Positions 9,799 through 19,443 are shown, numbered from the stretch's first letter. The stretch: DNA of 45,825 nucleotides from Defluviitaleaceae bacterium (GCA_009788085.1 WQSB01000005.1:1-45825); one strand, 5' to 3'. Program-made: numbers and translations. Notes: a model not told the origin generated them from the letters alone.

Positions 9799-10319
9799 TT
9801 TTTGTATCTCATTTCGTCTAATTTCCGGGCGGTTTCCGGGTCCAACAGGCTTTCGATGGGGTTCCTTTTGATTGGGCGGTTTTGGATAAAGCGCGTGCGC
9901 ATTTCTTGGCGGGCAGCTTCTATTTCCGTCCACAAGTCCTCGGCGGAAACGCGGCTCGCGCCGCTGCCCAGAATGATTAGCTGCTCCAAAACGTCGGAGG
10001 TGGCCACGGTTATTTTGTCGCGGGACTGGGAGCGGGCCAGCTTATAGGCGGCTCGCTCTATGTAGTTGTCGGCGGTTTCCGCTTCCTTTGTGAATACAAC
10101 TTTTATGTTTCGGTAGTTCTCCACGCTGCCCTCGCCGCCCGCCACAAGATGCGCGTCGAATATCACAATAATGCGATACCGGCTTAAGGCGCGGAATTCG
10201 CACAAAGCGTCGCAAAGCTGCTTCCTCGCCGCGTCAAGGGATTCGGCGGCCATGGCCGAGAGGGAAGTATTGGCGTGAATCACATTGTAGCCGTCAACCA
10301 GCATGTAATGGGCGGGCAC
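9795..10319 (-). CDS. NYN-domain (YacP/Rae1-like) ribonuclease
   Basis: LVDGYNVIHA, VVFTKEAETADNYIER, ITVATSDVLEQLIILGSGASRVSA. Lies between rlmB and sigH. Confidence 0.92.
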   Translation of the reverse strand: MPAHYMLVDGYNVIHANTSLSAMAAESLDAARKQLCDALCEFRALSRYRIIVIFDAHLVAGGEGSVENYRNIKVVFTKEAETADNYIERAAYKLARSQSRDKITVATSDVLEQLIILGSGASRVSAEDLWTEIEAARQEMRTRFIQNRPIKRNPIESLLDPETARKLDEMRYKK

Positions 10320-10321
10320 GG

Positions 10322-11098
10322 CTATTGTGCCGCTTTCAAGCGTGTGCGCACGACTTCGTATACAAGGATGCCGCCTGCCACACTCACATTCAGGGAGGAA
10401 ATGCGCCCCAGCATGGGGATGCTTACGGAGAAATCTGCCTTTTCGGCAACAAGACGGCTGATACCCTCGCCCTCAGCACCCAGCACCAGCGCGACGGGGC
10501 CGCTCAGGTCGGTTTCATAGAGGCTTTTGCCCAAAGGGTCGGCGCAGGTTATCCACAGGCCGGCCTTTTTCAGCTCGTCCAATGTGCGGGAGATATTGCT
10601 TACCCTAGCCACAGCCATATGATTGATTGCTCCGGCGGATGTCTTGGCCACTGTGCCGGTGAGGCCCACGGCACGGCGTTTTGGAATAATAACACCGTGG
10701 ACGCCGCCCGCCTCGGCAGAGCGCAGAACCGCCCCCAAATTATGCGGGTCGGTCACGCCGTCGAGAATTATTATAAACGGCGGCTCGTTGCGCTGGCGGG
10801 CAATGTTTAAAATGTCGTCCACCGTCACGTAGGGCACCGCCGGGCACAGAGCTATTACCCCTTGATGATGCCCCGTTTCCGAAGCCGAATCCAGCTTAGC
10901 CCGGTCTACTTCCTGCACCACTAGGCGGCGTTCCCGCGCCTTGGCCGCAATTAGGCGCAACGTTCCCTCAATAGGCTTGTCTCCATCGCGGCGCAGTAAA
11001 ATCCGGTCGATGGGCTTGTCGTGGTTTAGGGCTTCCAAAACAGCCTTACGGCCTTCAAGGATTAGGGCCGTGTTTTCGGTTTCATGCTCCCGTTTCAT
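10322..11098 (-). CDS. rlmB: 23S rRNA (guanosine-2'-O-)-methyltransferase RlmB (SpoU family)
   Basis: LDGVTDPHNLGAVLRSAEAGGVHGVIIPKR, LVLGAEGEGISRLVAEKADFSVSIPMLGRISSLNVSVA. RBS aaaggagcg before ATG 11098. Confidence 0.95.
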   Translation of the reverse strand: MKREHETENTALILEGRKAVLEALNHDKPIDRILLRRDGDKPIEGTLRLIAAKARERRLVVQEVDRAKLDSASETGHHQGVIALCPAVPYVTVDDILNIARQRNEPPFIIILDGVTDPHNLGAVLRSAEAGGVHGVIIPKRRAVGLTGTVAKTSAGAINHMAVARVSNISRTLDELKKAGLWITCADPLGKSLYETDLSGPVALVLGAEGEGISRLVAEKADFSVSIPMLGRISSLNVSVAGGILVYEVVRTRLKAAQ

Positions 11099-11300
11099 TT
11101 TGATACGCTCCTTTGAAATGGGTTGCAGCTTCCGTATAGACTTCATCTATAGTCATATCGCGCCATAGTCCTCGCCGCCACTCAGTATAGTCGAAGGTAT
11201 CCCGCTTAATCATGCTTATAAACCGCTCTGCGTCTACTTCGCCAAGAACGTGTGTGAGTGCTTCCATTGCCTCATAACGCAATACACTATCTGTCCTCAT
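11082..11300 (-). CDS. 72-aa protein, putative antitoxin partner of the PIN protein
   Basis: ATGA overlap with PIN gene stop. Small soluble protein with FDYTEWRRGLWRDMTIDEVYTEA. Confidence 0.6.
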   Translation of the reverse strand: MRTDSVLRYEAMEALTHVLGEVDAERFISMIKRDTFDYTEWRRGLWRDMTIDEVYTEAATHFKGAYQNETGA

Positions 11301-11746
11301 AGTATACTCTCCATTTCTCCGACAAATTCAATCGGACTGATAATCCTGATTCCATCTATGACTTTGTTCAAAATCTTTTTATCAGTTGTGAGAAAATACT
11401 CACAATGCCTCTCTATAGCGCAAGCAATATGAAGGGCATCTGCATTTTTAATGCCATGCTTCATAAATTCTTTACCACGATTAAGAGTAGCCTCCGAGGG
11501 CGGGCAAAAATCACTTGCAAATCTTTTCCACAGTCCGATTGAATACCGATTTTCCTCATGAGGGTTTTTATCGTTTTCATAATCCAGCATAAATGACCAG
11601 CAAAGGTCATATAATCCCGTTCGGATGCTTGATTGGACATGAAGCTTTGCTTCTGTTTCCAATCGTATCCGTATCTTCCCTTGATTATCAAAGGGTCGGT
11701 TGTAACAGCAGTTGTCCAGATATATCTTTAGATTGCTTTTGTCCAT
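11297..11746 (-). CDS. PIN-domain protein, putative toxin
   Basis: IYLDNCCYNRPFD N-terminal acidic motif, GIKNADALHIACAIERHCEYFLTTDKKILNK central and C-terminal PIN motifs. Confidence 0.85.
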   Translation of the reverse strand: MDKSNLKIYLDNCCYNRPFDNQGKIRIRLETEAKLHVQSSIRTGLYDLCWSFMLDYENDKNPHEENRYSIGLWKRFASDFCPPSEATLNRGKEFMKHGIKNADALHIACAIERHCEYFLTTDKKILNKVIDGIRIISPIEFVGEMESIL

Positions 11747-11765
11747 GTTGTTATTTACCCCTCTT

Positions 11766-11957
11766 TCAATTGAGATTTACCCATAAATCAAAATTTATCC
11801 ACAATGCAGGGCGAACGCCAATCCCACTGTGATGTTCGGCATACACACTGTCTCCACTCAAATTCAGGGTGCCATCACGATTGATAAGGGCAATTGTGAA
11901 AGGAGAATCGCCGGGCGATCGAAGCCACCATCTAGTAGCACCATAATTGCCATGATA
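11766..11957 (-). pseudogene. C-terminal fragment of a DUF6273-like/C-type-lectin-like protein
   Basis: GMNYHGNYGATRWWLRSPGDSPFTIALINRDGTLNLSGDSVYAEHHSGIGVRPALWINFDLWVNLN ends with the typical WWLRSPG...GVRPALWI tail, but there is no N-terminal domain; it starts right after the mrnC stop. Confidence 0.65.
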
Positions 11958-11959
11958 AT

Positions 11960-12316
11960 TCATTCCTCGCCTACGCAAAGCGCGAAAATTTCGTTAAGGC
12001 GTGCGGTTTCGCCCGCTTGGTACAGCCATCCGAAGAGCGTCTCCAGCCCCGTGGCGTGGCGGTACTCCGAGACCCCAGCGTTTTTTGCACGGGACAAATT
12101 ATGCAAATTGCGCCCGCGTTTGATTATGTTTTGCTCTTCTTGTGAAAGGATTGGGAAAATCCTATGATACATAGCCGCCTGTCCGGCAGCGGAGACATAT
12201 GCTTTTGCACGCCGGTTCAACGCGCGAAAGGGGACGCCCTCCCCCAAAAGCTTCTCCCGCACCATCAGCTCAAAAACCGCGTCGCCCAAATAGGCCAGCT
12301 CCGCCGCGCCCGTCAC
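11960..12316 (-). CDS. mrnC: Mini-ribonuclease III
   Basis: ELAYLGDAVFELMVREKLL, NRRAKAYVSAAGQAAMYHRI, RGRNLHNLSRAKNAGVSEYRHATGLETLFGWLY. GTG start at 12316 overlaps Uma2 stop (GTGA). Confidence 0.93.
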   Translation of the reverse strand: MTGAAELAYLGDAVFELMVREKLLGEGVPFRALNRRAKAYVSAAGQAAMYHRIFPILSQEEQNIIKRGRNLHNLSRAKNAGVSEYRHATGLETLFGWLYQAGETARLNEIFALCVGEE

Positions 12317-12888
12317 TCTTCGAATACGGTGGAAAGGTCTATTTCGCAACCTTCCAGCACATGCACGGGAATTTTTTCGCTGTCGGCATAGTATCGCATA
12401 CCCAGGTTTTCCTGTTCGAAAATATAAACACCCACGGTTTTATCCGTAGGGTCAACAATCCAGTATTCCCGCACTCCAGCCTGCTTGTAAAGCGTAAACT
12501 TGGTTGTTTTGTCAAACTTCGACGTTGACGCAGACAGGATTTCAATCACAAGGTCAGGCGCGCCTTTTACAGATTTTCCATCTTCAATTTTATTGCGGTC
12601 GCACACAACCAGCAAATCCGGCTGTACCACGATATCATCACGGGTTTTGTGGTTTAAACGGACATCGCAGGGTGAGTAGAACACTCGGCATTTTTTGCCC
12701 TTCAAAAAACTCTTAAACTGAAAATACAATTCCCCTGAAACGGCTTGATGGGAAACGAAGGGCGCGGCCATCATTCGGGGCACACCGTTGATTAGCTCCC
12801 AGCGATTATCGTCCTCCCATGCGGCATACTCTGAATAGGTGTATCGTTTTGGTTCAAAATTTGCCTCTTGTTGTGCTAATGCTTCCAT
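12313..12888 (-). CDS. Uma2-family (DUF820) restriction-endonuclease-like protein
   Basis: YTYSEYAAWEDDNRWELINGVPRMMAAPFVSHQAVSGELYFQFKSFL...VQPDLLVVCDRNKI...GAPDLVIEILSASTSKFDKTTKFTLYKQAGVREYWIVDP, typical of Uma2. Confidence 0.93.
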   Translation of the reverse strand: MEALAQQEANFEPKRYTYSEYAAWEDDNRWELINGVPRMMAAPFVSHQAVSGELYFQFKSFLKGKKCRVFYSPCDVRLNHKTRDDIVVQPDLLVVCDRNKIEDGKSVKGAPDLVIEILSASTSKFDKTTKFTLYKQAGVREYWIVDPTDKTVGVYIFEQENLGMRYYADSEKIPVHVLEGCEIDLSTVFEE

Positions 12889-12903
12889 AGTGGCTCTCCT
12901 TTT

Positions 12904-14313
12904 CTACCCTCTGCGCCAACGCACACCGTCGGGAGTATCTTCTAATATTATGCCCATTTTCGTAAGCTCGTCGCGGATTCGGTCAGACTCGGCGAAGTTT
13001 TTGGACTTCCGGGCCGCTTGACGCGCTTCGATTAGGGCTTCAATTTCGGCATCTTCGCCGCCTGCGTTTTCCTCGCTTGCGGTTATTTGGAGGCCCAAAA
13101 TTTCGCAAAGATGCCCTATAGTATTTAACAGGCCATCATAAAAATTTTTTGTGTGCTTGGTTGTGTCCGCCATGTGGGTATTTGCGAATTTCACCAGCTC
13201 GAAAATGGCAGTAACTGCGTTGGCAGTATTAAAATCATCCTCCATGGCGGATTCAAAAGCGCGAATGGCGGAGGATTCCGCTTCCTTGAAAAGAGACATG
13301 TCTTCTGTGGTGTCGGGGCCTGTTTTATCCGCCGCATTGCGTAGATTCGCGCAACAGGTTTTTATTCGTTGCAAACCCTGTGCGGCGGCGACCATTACAG
13401 TGTCCGTAAATTCCATGGGCATCCGGTAATGACCGCTTAAAAGGTAAAAACGGATTATGTCATAGCTATATTTTTCGGCGACTTCCCGCAGGGTGAAAAA
13501 ATTTCCCCGGGACTTGGACATTTTTTTATGGTCGGTTGTGAGGCTGCCGCAATGCATCCAACATCTTGCGAAATTTTTGCCCGTGATGGCTTCGGTTTGG
13601 GCGATTTCGTTTTCATGATGGGGGAAGATTAAATCCGACCCGCCACCGTGAATGTCGATTTCATCCCCCAGATATTTCCTTGCCATAGCAGAGCATTCGA
13701 TGTGCCAGCCCGGGCGTCCGTTGCCCCAGGGACTTTCCCAGAAAGGCTCATCGGTTTTGGCCGGCTTCCATAATACAAAGTCCGTAGGATTCTTTTTCCC
13801 GGACTCAACCTCCACCCTTGCGCCAGCCTCCAAGTCGTCGATATTCTTGCGCGAAAGCTTGCCGTATCCCTCGAATTTGACCACATCGTAGTACACCGTC
13901 CCGGCGTTTTCATAGGCGAAGCCTTTTTCGATTAGCTGCTGAATTAAATCTATGATTTCCGGGATTTCCTCTGTGGCACGGGGATTTTTTGTGGCAGGGA
14001 GGCAATTTAATGCGTCCAAATCCTCCAATGTATGGGCGATGTACCGCTCCGCGATTTCCTCCGCAGTACAATTTTCATCCCATGCCTTTTGGATAATTTT
14101 ATCGTCAATGTCCGTAAAATTTTGCACATAGTTCACATCATAGCCCTTATGCGCCAAGTACCGCCGAATCGCATCAAATACAACGTAAAACCGCGCATTT
14201 CCTATATGAATGTCGTTGTACACCGTTTGTCCGCAGGTGTACATTTTTATTTGCGGCGGCGCGATTGGCGCAAGGGTTTCCTTTTGCCGCTTAAGGGTAT
14301 TATATATTTTCAT
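12904..14313 (-). CDS. cysS: Cysteine--tRNA ligase
   Basis: [73 protein letters not shown]. Confidence 0.97.
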   Translation of the reverse strand: MKIYNTLKRQKETLAPIAPPQIKMYTCGQTVYNDIHIGNARFYVVFDAIRRYLAHKGYDVNYVQNFTDIDDKIIQKAWDENCTAEEIAERYIAHTLEDLDALNCLPATKNPRATEEIPEIIDLIQQLIEKGFAYENAGTVYYDVVKFEGYGKLSRKNIDDLEAGARVEVESGKKNPTDFVLWKPAKTDEPFWESPWGNGRPGWHIECSAMARKYLGDEIDIHGGGSDLIFPHHENEIAQTEAITGKNFARCWMHCGSLTTDHKKMSKSRGNFFTLREVAEKYSYDIIRFYLLSGHYRMPMEFTDTVMVAAAQGLQRIKTCCANLRNAADKTGPDTTEDMSLFKEAESSAIRAFESAMEDDFNTANAVTAIFELVKFANTHMADTTKHTKNFYDGLLNTIGHLCEILGLQITASEENAGGEDAEIEALIEARQAARKSKNFAESDRIRDELTKMGIILEDTPDGVRWRRG

Positions 14314-14795
14314 GAGCTGCCTCCTATTAAGCATACCGCATGGGCGGCCATGCCCTCGCCGCGCCCGGTGAAGCCTAGTCCCTCTTCGGTGGTGGCTTTG
14401 ATATTCACCACCGACGGGGGAATTTCCAGCGCATTGGCGATATTTTCCACCATTTGGGCGCGATATGGCGCGAGCTTTGGAGCTTGGGCGATAATCGTAG
14501 CGTCGATATTTCCCACGCGCCAGCCGTTTTCCTTTAGCCGTACCGCCACTTTGCGCAAAAGTTCTATGCTGTACGCATTTTTATATAATACGTCGGTGTC
14601 GGGAAAGGATTGCCCGATGTCGCCGAGCCCGGCCGCGCCCAACAGCGCGTCCATTATGGCGTGGGTCAGCACATCCGCGTCGGAATGCCCGTCAAGCCCT
14701 TTTTCAAACGAAATCTCCACTCCACCAAGCACCAATTTCCGCCCGCTTGCCAAACGATGCACATCGTATCCATGCCCCACCCGAAAGTTCACCAT
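14310..14795 (-). CDS. ispF: 2-C-methyl-D-erythritol 2,4-cyclodiphosphate synthase
   Basis: [86 protein letters not shown]. Confidence 0.97.
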   Translation of the reverse strand: MVNFRVGHGYDVHRLASGRKLVLGGVEISFEKGLDGHSDADVLTHAIMDALLGAAGLGDIGQSFPDTDVLYKNAYSIELLRKVAVRLKENGWRVGNIDATIIAQAPKLAPYRAQMVENIANALEIPPSVVNIKATTEEGLGFTGRGEGMAAHAVCLIGGSS

Positions 14796-14834
14796 ATCAG
14801 CCCCTTTGCGGAATTATACATCAAGCTAAAATCC

Positions 14835-14864
14835 TTGACAAATCCTTAGAAAAAGACGTAGAAT
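14835..14864 (+). promoter_or_regulatory. Putative sigma-A promoter of the pyrophosphatase gene
   Basis: TTGACA (14835-14840)-N18-TAGAAT (14859-14864), upstream of ATG 14909. Confidence 0.55.
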
Positions 14865-14908
14865 GCCGTTTGTGAAAAATTTCTCAAATGAGAGGATTGT
14901 GAGAGGGA

Positions 14909-17134
14909 ATGAATTTTGACGTAGCATTTGCAATAGGCATAGCGGGCGCGCTGATTGCGTTATGCTTTGCGTTTTTCCAAGCCCGAAAGGTAATGAGCTT
15001 CAGCGAGGGCAACGACAGGATGCGCAAGCTGGCGGACGCCATCCGGCAGGGCGCGGGGGCGTACCTCAAGCGTCAGTTTAAAGTTGTGGCAGTTTTCTAT
15101 GTAATCGTGGTTATCGCGCTGGGAGTGCTGGCTGTTTTGGGCCACGCCTCGCCGTTTATTCCGTTTGCGTTTTTGTCGGGCGGGATATTTTCCCAGCTTT
15201 CGGCATACATCGGAATGCGTATTGCCACCCGGGCTAATGTGCGCACGGCCAACGCCGCGGGGGAAAGCCTGAATCAGGGCCTCAAGGTGGCTTTCGCATC
15301 GGGAACGGTTTTGAGCTTCACAGTGGTTGGCTTGTCCATTTTGGATGTAAGCGTTTGGTTCTTGCTTTTGCATTTTGTATTCGAACTGCCGCCATATCAA
15401 ATCGCCGAGAACATGGTAATGTTTGGCGTGGGTGTTGCGGTGTTCGCGCTGTTTGCCCGTGTGGGCGGCGGCATTTTCACTAAAGCCGCCGACGTCGGCG
15501 CGGACTTGGTTGGTAAGGTCGAAGCGGGAATTCCCGAGGACGACCCGCGCAACCCCGCAACCATTGCCGACAACGTAGGCGACAACGTAGGCGACGTAGC
15601 CGGCATGGGCGCGGATTTATATGAAAGCTATATCAAATCCATGCACGCGGGAATCGCGCTGGGATACGCGGCGTTCATAGGTAGCGGCACTGATATGGTT
15701 ATGGCGGCGATGTTTCTGCCCGTGGCTTTGGCCGTTGTGGGAATGCTGGCGTCGCTGTTTGGCACGTTTTTGATTCGCACCAAGGAAAAGGCTTCCCAAG
15801 CACAGCTTCTTACAACTCTTCGTACGGGAACATACGCCGCCGCCGCCGTGGCCGTTATCGCTTTCGCGCCGGTTACATGGTTCATAATGCGCGGCATGGG
15901 CAGTGACTCGCCACCGTGGTGGGGATTGTACATCTCGATTATCGCGGGTGTTGCGGCGGGTACGCTTATCGCTTATTTCACGGAATATTTTACCTCGACC
16001 CATTATAAGCCCACCAAAGACCTCGCCAAGGCTTCCGAAACGGGCTCGGCCACAATTATCATCGCGGGAATTTCCCTTGGCATGAAATCCACTGTCGCCC
16101 CGGTTATAATCGTTGTCGTGGCGATAGTTGTGAGTTTCCTTGCTTCCGGCGGAATTATGGACACCACCCATGCAGACTACGCAATCAACTTCTCATATGG
16201 CCTGTACGGAATCGGCTTGGCAGCGGTGGGAATGCTTTCCACGTTGGGAATCACCTTGGCTACCGACGCATACGGCCCCGTGGCCGATAACGCCGGGGGT
16301 ATAGCCGAGATGTCCCACATGCCTCCCGAAGTCCGCGAGCGCACAGACGCACTGGACGCGCTGGGCAACACAACGGCGGCCACAGGAAAAGGCTTCGCGG
16401 TAGGCTCCGCGGCGTTGACATCGCTGGCGTTGCTGGTTTCCTATATTAATATCGCAACCCGCTACGTAGCTTCCCACGGTGGATACCTGGACTACGCCCA
16501 ATACGTAGGAGACGGCGTGTATCGCTATGTACCCAACGAATTTTTCCCCGGTCTGAATTTATCCTTGAATAATCCGTCCGTTCTAATCGGCGTGTTCCTT
16601 GGCGCGATGCTGGTGTTTGTGTTCTCCGCCATGACAATGAGCGCGGTTCAGCGCGCCGCCCAAAGCATTGTAATGGAAGTGCGCCGTCAGTTCCGCGAAA
16701 TCAAGGGCATCATGGAAGAAGAAACCGACCCCGATTATGCCGCCTGTGTTGATTTATGTACCAAGGGCGCGCTCCGGGAAATGGTGCTGCCCACAGTTAT
16801 ATCCGTTACTCTGCCCATCATTACCGGATTGATATTTGGTGTTGAAGGCGTCGTAGGCTTTATCGCCGGCGCGACCGTTATCGGCTTCGTAGTTGCCGTT
16901 TTCATGAACAACGCCGGCGGCGCATGGGATAACGCCAAAAAATACATCGAGAGCGGCGAGCTGGGCAAGGATAAGGGCAAGGGCTCTGAAAACCACAAGG
17001 CCGCCGTCATCGGTGACACCGTCGGCGACCCCTTCAAGGACACCACCGGCCCCTCAATTAACACACTGTTCAAGCTGGTCTCCACCGTCTCGATTACTAT
17101 TGTAAGCATCATCGCAGCATATTCGATTTTCTAA
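14909..17134 (+). CDS. hppA: Membrane-bound ion-translocating pyrophosphatase (K+-dependent type)
   Basis: About 16 TM; signatures DNVGDNVGDVAGMGADLYESY and GNTTAATGKGFAVGSAALTSL (Ala where K+-independent enzymes have Lys); GDTVGDPFKDTTGPSIN. Confidence 0.95.
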   Translation: MNFDVAFAIGIAGALIALCFAFFQARKVMSFSEGNDRMRKLADAIRQGAGAYLKRQFKVVAVFYVIVVIALGVLAVLGHASPFIPFAFLSGGIFSQLSAYIGMRIATRANVRTANAAGESLNQGLKVAFASGTVLSFTVVGLSILDVSVWFLLLHFVFELPPYQIAENMVMFGVGVAVFALFARVGGGIFTKAADVGADLVGKVEAGIPEDDPRNPATIADNVGDNVGDVAGMGADLYESYIKSMHAGIALGYAAFIGSGTDMVMAAMFLPVALAVVGMLASLFGTFLIRTKEKASQAQLLTTLRTGTYAAAAVAVIAFAPVTWFIMRGMGSDSPPWWGLYISIIAGVAAGTLIAYFTEYFTSTHYKPTKDLAKASETGSATIIIAGISLGMKSTVAPVIIVVVAIVVSFLASGGIMDTTHADYAINFSYGLYGIGLAAVGMLSTLGITLATDAYGPVADNAGGIAEMSHMPPEVRERTDALDALGNTTAATGKGFAVGSAALTSLALLVSYINIATRYVASHGGYLDYAQYVGDGVYRYVPNEFFPGLNLSLNNPSVLIGVFLGAMLVFVFSAMTMSAVQRAAQSIVMEVRRQFREIKGIMEEETDPDYAACVDLCTKGALREMVLPTVISVTLPIITGLIFGVEGVVGFIAGATVIGFVVAVFMNNAGGAWDNAKKYIESGELGKDKGKGSENHKAAVIGDTVGDPFKDTTGPSINTLFKLVSTVSITIVSIIAAYSIF

Positions 17135-17148
17135 AACAAGAACATCCT

Positions 17149-18411
17149 TTAATTAATAACCAATGGCGCGTTGGAAGTTTCAACCGCCATTTTTATTCGT
17201 TTGGCGGCACTGTCGAAGTGGACACTTCTGGCTTCCACCAGCGAGGGCTCGTTGATTAGGAATTGCAGCCCGGTGAGCCCTAGGCGGATTTCGCTCATGG
17301 CGGCGTGGGCCTTGATGTGATAACCGAGGTCTGGCATGGTTGGCAAATTGATATTAAGCTTAGCGTTTCCTGTTTCCACACTCCAGATGTATTCGGAGTG
17401 GCGGGCGAATTTGGACATCATCATTGACAGCGGGCTGTTGTAGTTGGAAATCTTTAGGTTTGCGATGTCAAGCTCGCCGGCGTCCATGGGGCCGTTAAGG
17501 TTTTCTATTTTCGCGCCCGTGGCGGATATGTTGGAAATGTTAAAGCTTCCGCCGCTGGATTCGGCATGAATATTATTGGCGGAAAGGCCCGCAAGGCGGG
17601 TGCTTCCGTTGGCGTTTACGAAGCGCATTTCACTGGCGGCGAGGGAGGCGCAGTCCAAGCTGCTGTTCACACCGTCTACTTTTATTACACTAAATGCGCG
17701 TTCGGGCACAAAAGCGTCTATCGTAACCAAATGGAAATCGTCGGGCTCGTATTTGAGAAAATATTTGCCGCCCAGCTTTACCATTTCGATTGAACTGCCG
17801 GTTTTTTTGGCGCGGTAGACCAATCGGGCAGTGATTTTGTCTCCGTTATAGCCTTTTACGCGCACCTCGCCGTTTAAGCCGTTTAAGCTAAGCTCGTTGT
17901 ATCCACCGGTTTCCACGGCCATTTCAATGTTTTTTTCCACCACGCCACCCGAGGGTGCGAAGGGCTTAGAGGCCGGGCGGTGGGATTGGCCGTGGTCATA
18001 GGCGGCTGTGGGGCCGCCGGGGCCGTGGGGGTCTGAGGTAAACGCGCCGGAAACACGACTTGCCGCGCCGTCGATTTTGTCGGCCAAGGATTCCATGAAC
18101 CTCTGTGCCTTAGGAGCCATGTCCTTAGCGAAGCTTTCGAATTTGCGGCTTAAATCGTCAATACCCGAAGGTGAGCCGGAGCCCGGGTTATTGGTGGCGT
18201 ACCCATCATATCGGCCGGTCGATGCCGCAGGCGGAGGAGGCAGCGGTGCCGGTGGTGGCGTATAGGGGGCATGTGCGGGCGGCGGTGCGAAGGGGGGTGG
18301 CGAAGACGATGCCGTCCCGCCCCCCTCCACGGCTTGCAGTAATGATGCGGCTTCCGTAGCCGAAATTTGACCATTCTCCAGCATTTTAAGTATTCTCAAT
18401 TTTTCGTTCAT
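17149..18411 (-). CDS. DUF4097-family protein with N-terminal SHOCT-like helix and Pro-rich linker
   Basis: MNEKLRILKMLENGQISATEAASLLQAV, Pro-rich linker, then beta-helix-like adhesin repeats (NSSLDCASLAASEMRFVNANGSTRLAGLSANNIHAESSGGSFNISN). Confidence 0.75.
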   Translation of the reverse strand: MNEKLRILKMLENGQISATEAASLLQAVEGGGTASSSPPPFAPPPAHAPYTPPPAPLPPPPAASTGRYDGYATNNPGSGSPSGIDDLSRKFESFAKDMAPKAQRFMESLADKIDGAASRVSGAFTSDPHGPGGPTAAYDHGQSHRPASKPFAPSGGVVEKNIEMAVETGGYNELSLNGLNGEVRVKGYNGDKITARLVYRAKKTGSSIEMVKLGGKYFLKYEPDDFHLVTIDAFVPERAFSVIKVDGVNSSLDCASLAASEMRFVNANGSTRLAGLSANNIHAESSGGSFNISNISATGAKIENLNGPMDAGELDIANLKISNYNSPLSMMMSKFARHSEYIWSVETGNAKLNINLPTMPDLGYHIKAHAAMSEIRLGLTGLQFLINEPSLVEARSVHFDSAAKRIKMAVETSNAPLVIN

Positions 18412-18435
18412 GTAAGTCACTCCTAGCTTTTTTTA

Positions 18436-19443
18436 TTATATACGTAAATCACCATATCTTTTCTTTCTTCTAATATCATTGCCAAAAAATTTAAATATTT
18501 CATAGCAGCCCAAAAATCGTGAATAAATACGCTCCGAATAGTTGGCTTCCAAGGCCACTGTTGTAAGATTAGTAGAAATAATTGTAGATTTCCTCGAAAT
18601 CAACCGCTGATTGATGATGTCGAAAAGTGCAACAGACGTAATAACGGTTGAAATTTCTGTACCCAAATCATCTATTATCAGAAGGTCTGCATCGTCAACC
18701 GCCGCCAGCATTTCCTCCGGCTCGGTCAGGGACTCCCGGTTGAATCGGTAATCCTCAATGAACTTGCACAGGCGCGGGGCGGTCAGGTACAGCACGGTAA
18801 ATCCCCTGTCCAATAAATCCTTGGCGATACAGTGGCAGATGAAGGTTTTGCCCAGGCCTGTCTCGCCGTATAATAGAAGGTTTGTAAATTTTTTTCCAAA
18901 GTTTTGCACAAAGGAGTTTGCTACGCGGCTGATTTCCTCCATATTTTTGCGCGGAGAAAGACCCTCAGAGGGGTCTGTTTTCGTACTGAACAAGCGGATA
19001 TCAAAGGTGTCGAAGTTCTCGTCCCGAAGAACTGCATTCATATTGGATAGGTTATAGTATTCGTCGATGAGGCGTTGCTTTAAGCAAGCGCACATAGTGG
19101 CGGGGCTTGCCGGGGAAGTGTGAATATACCCCGTGTCCAAGCAGCTTTTGCAGCGATAACAAGGGGATAACACTTCGTCCAAGTCCTTTTTGGCAAGCAA
19201 CGCAAGACGCTCTTCTCTTAGGCGTACGGATTCCTTCCGGGCCATTAACATGGCTGCTTCGTCGCCGGTTAGGGCAAGCCTGGCGAGTTTTACACCCAAC
19301 GCGCCCAAGTTTTTGTCCAGCTCCGCCAGCCGGGGGAAGCTTTCATAGGCGTTAGTCTTTCGCTTTGCAAGCGCGGCTTCCGACTGGCCTCGGGCGGCTT
19401 CGTACTCACGCATTATATTATGGTAGATTTTTTTGTGTCTCAC
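18436..19443 (-). CDS. DnaC/DnaI-like helicase loader ATPase
   Basis: Cys-rich N-terminus (CYRCKSCLDTGY), Walker A LLLYGETGLGKTFICHCIAKDLL, Walker B ADLLIIDDLGTE. Confidence 0.9.
   Translation of the reverse strand: MRHKKIYHNIMREYEAARGQSEAALAKRKTNAYESFPRLAELDKNLGALGVKLARLALTGDEAAMLMARKESVRLREERLALLAKKDLDEVLSPCYRCKSCLDTGYIHTSPASPATMCACLKQRLIDEYYNLSNMNAVLRDENFDTFDIRLFSTKTDPSEGLSPRKNMEEISRVANSFVQNFGKKFTNLLLYGETGLGKTFICHCIAKDLLDRGFTVLYLTAPRLCKFIEDYRFNRESLTEPEEMLAAVDDADLLIIDDLGTEISTVITSVALFDIINQRLISRKSTIISTNLTTVALEANYSERIYSRFLGCYEIFKFFGNDIRRKKRYGDLRI

Noticed and set aside
10549-10557. Isolated perfect TTATCCACA in rlmB (also 11795-11803 in the DUF6273 fragment and 29180-29188 in the first giant gene)
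   Set aside because: Single occurrences inside coding sequence without neighbouring boxes; recorded as background against the 20.6-20.8 kb cluster.
14032-14829. 265-aa plus-strand ORF opposite cysS/ispF
   Set aside because: Antisense to two unambiguous conserved genes; low-complexity Ser/Pro-rich translation typical of shadow frames.
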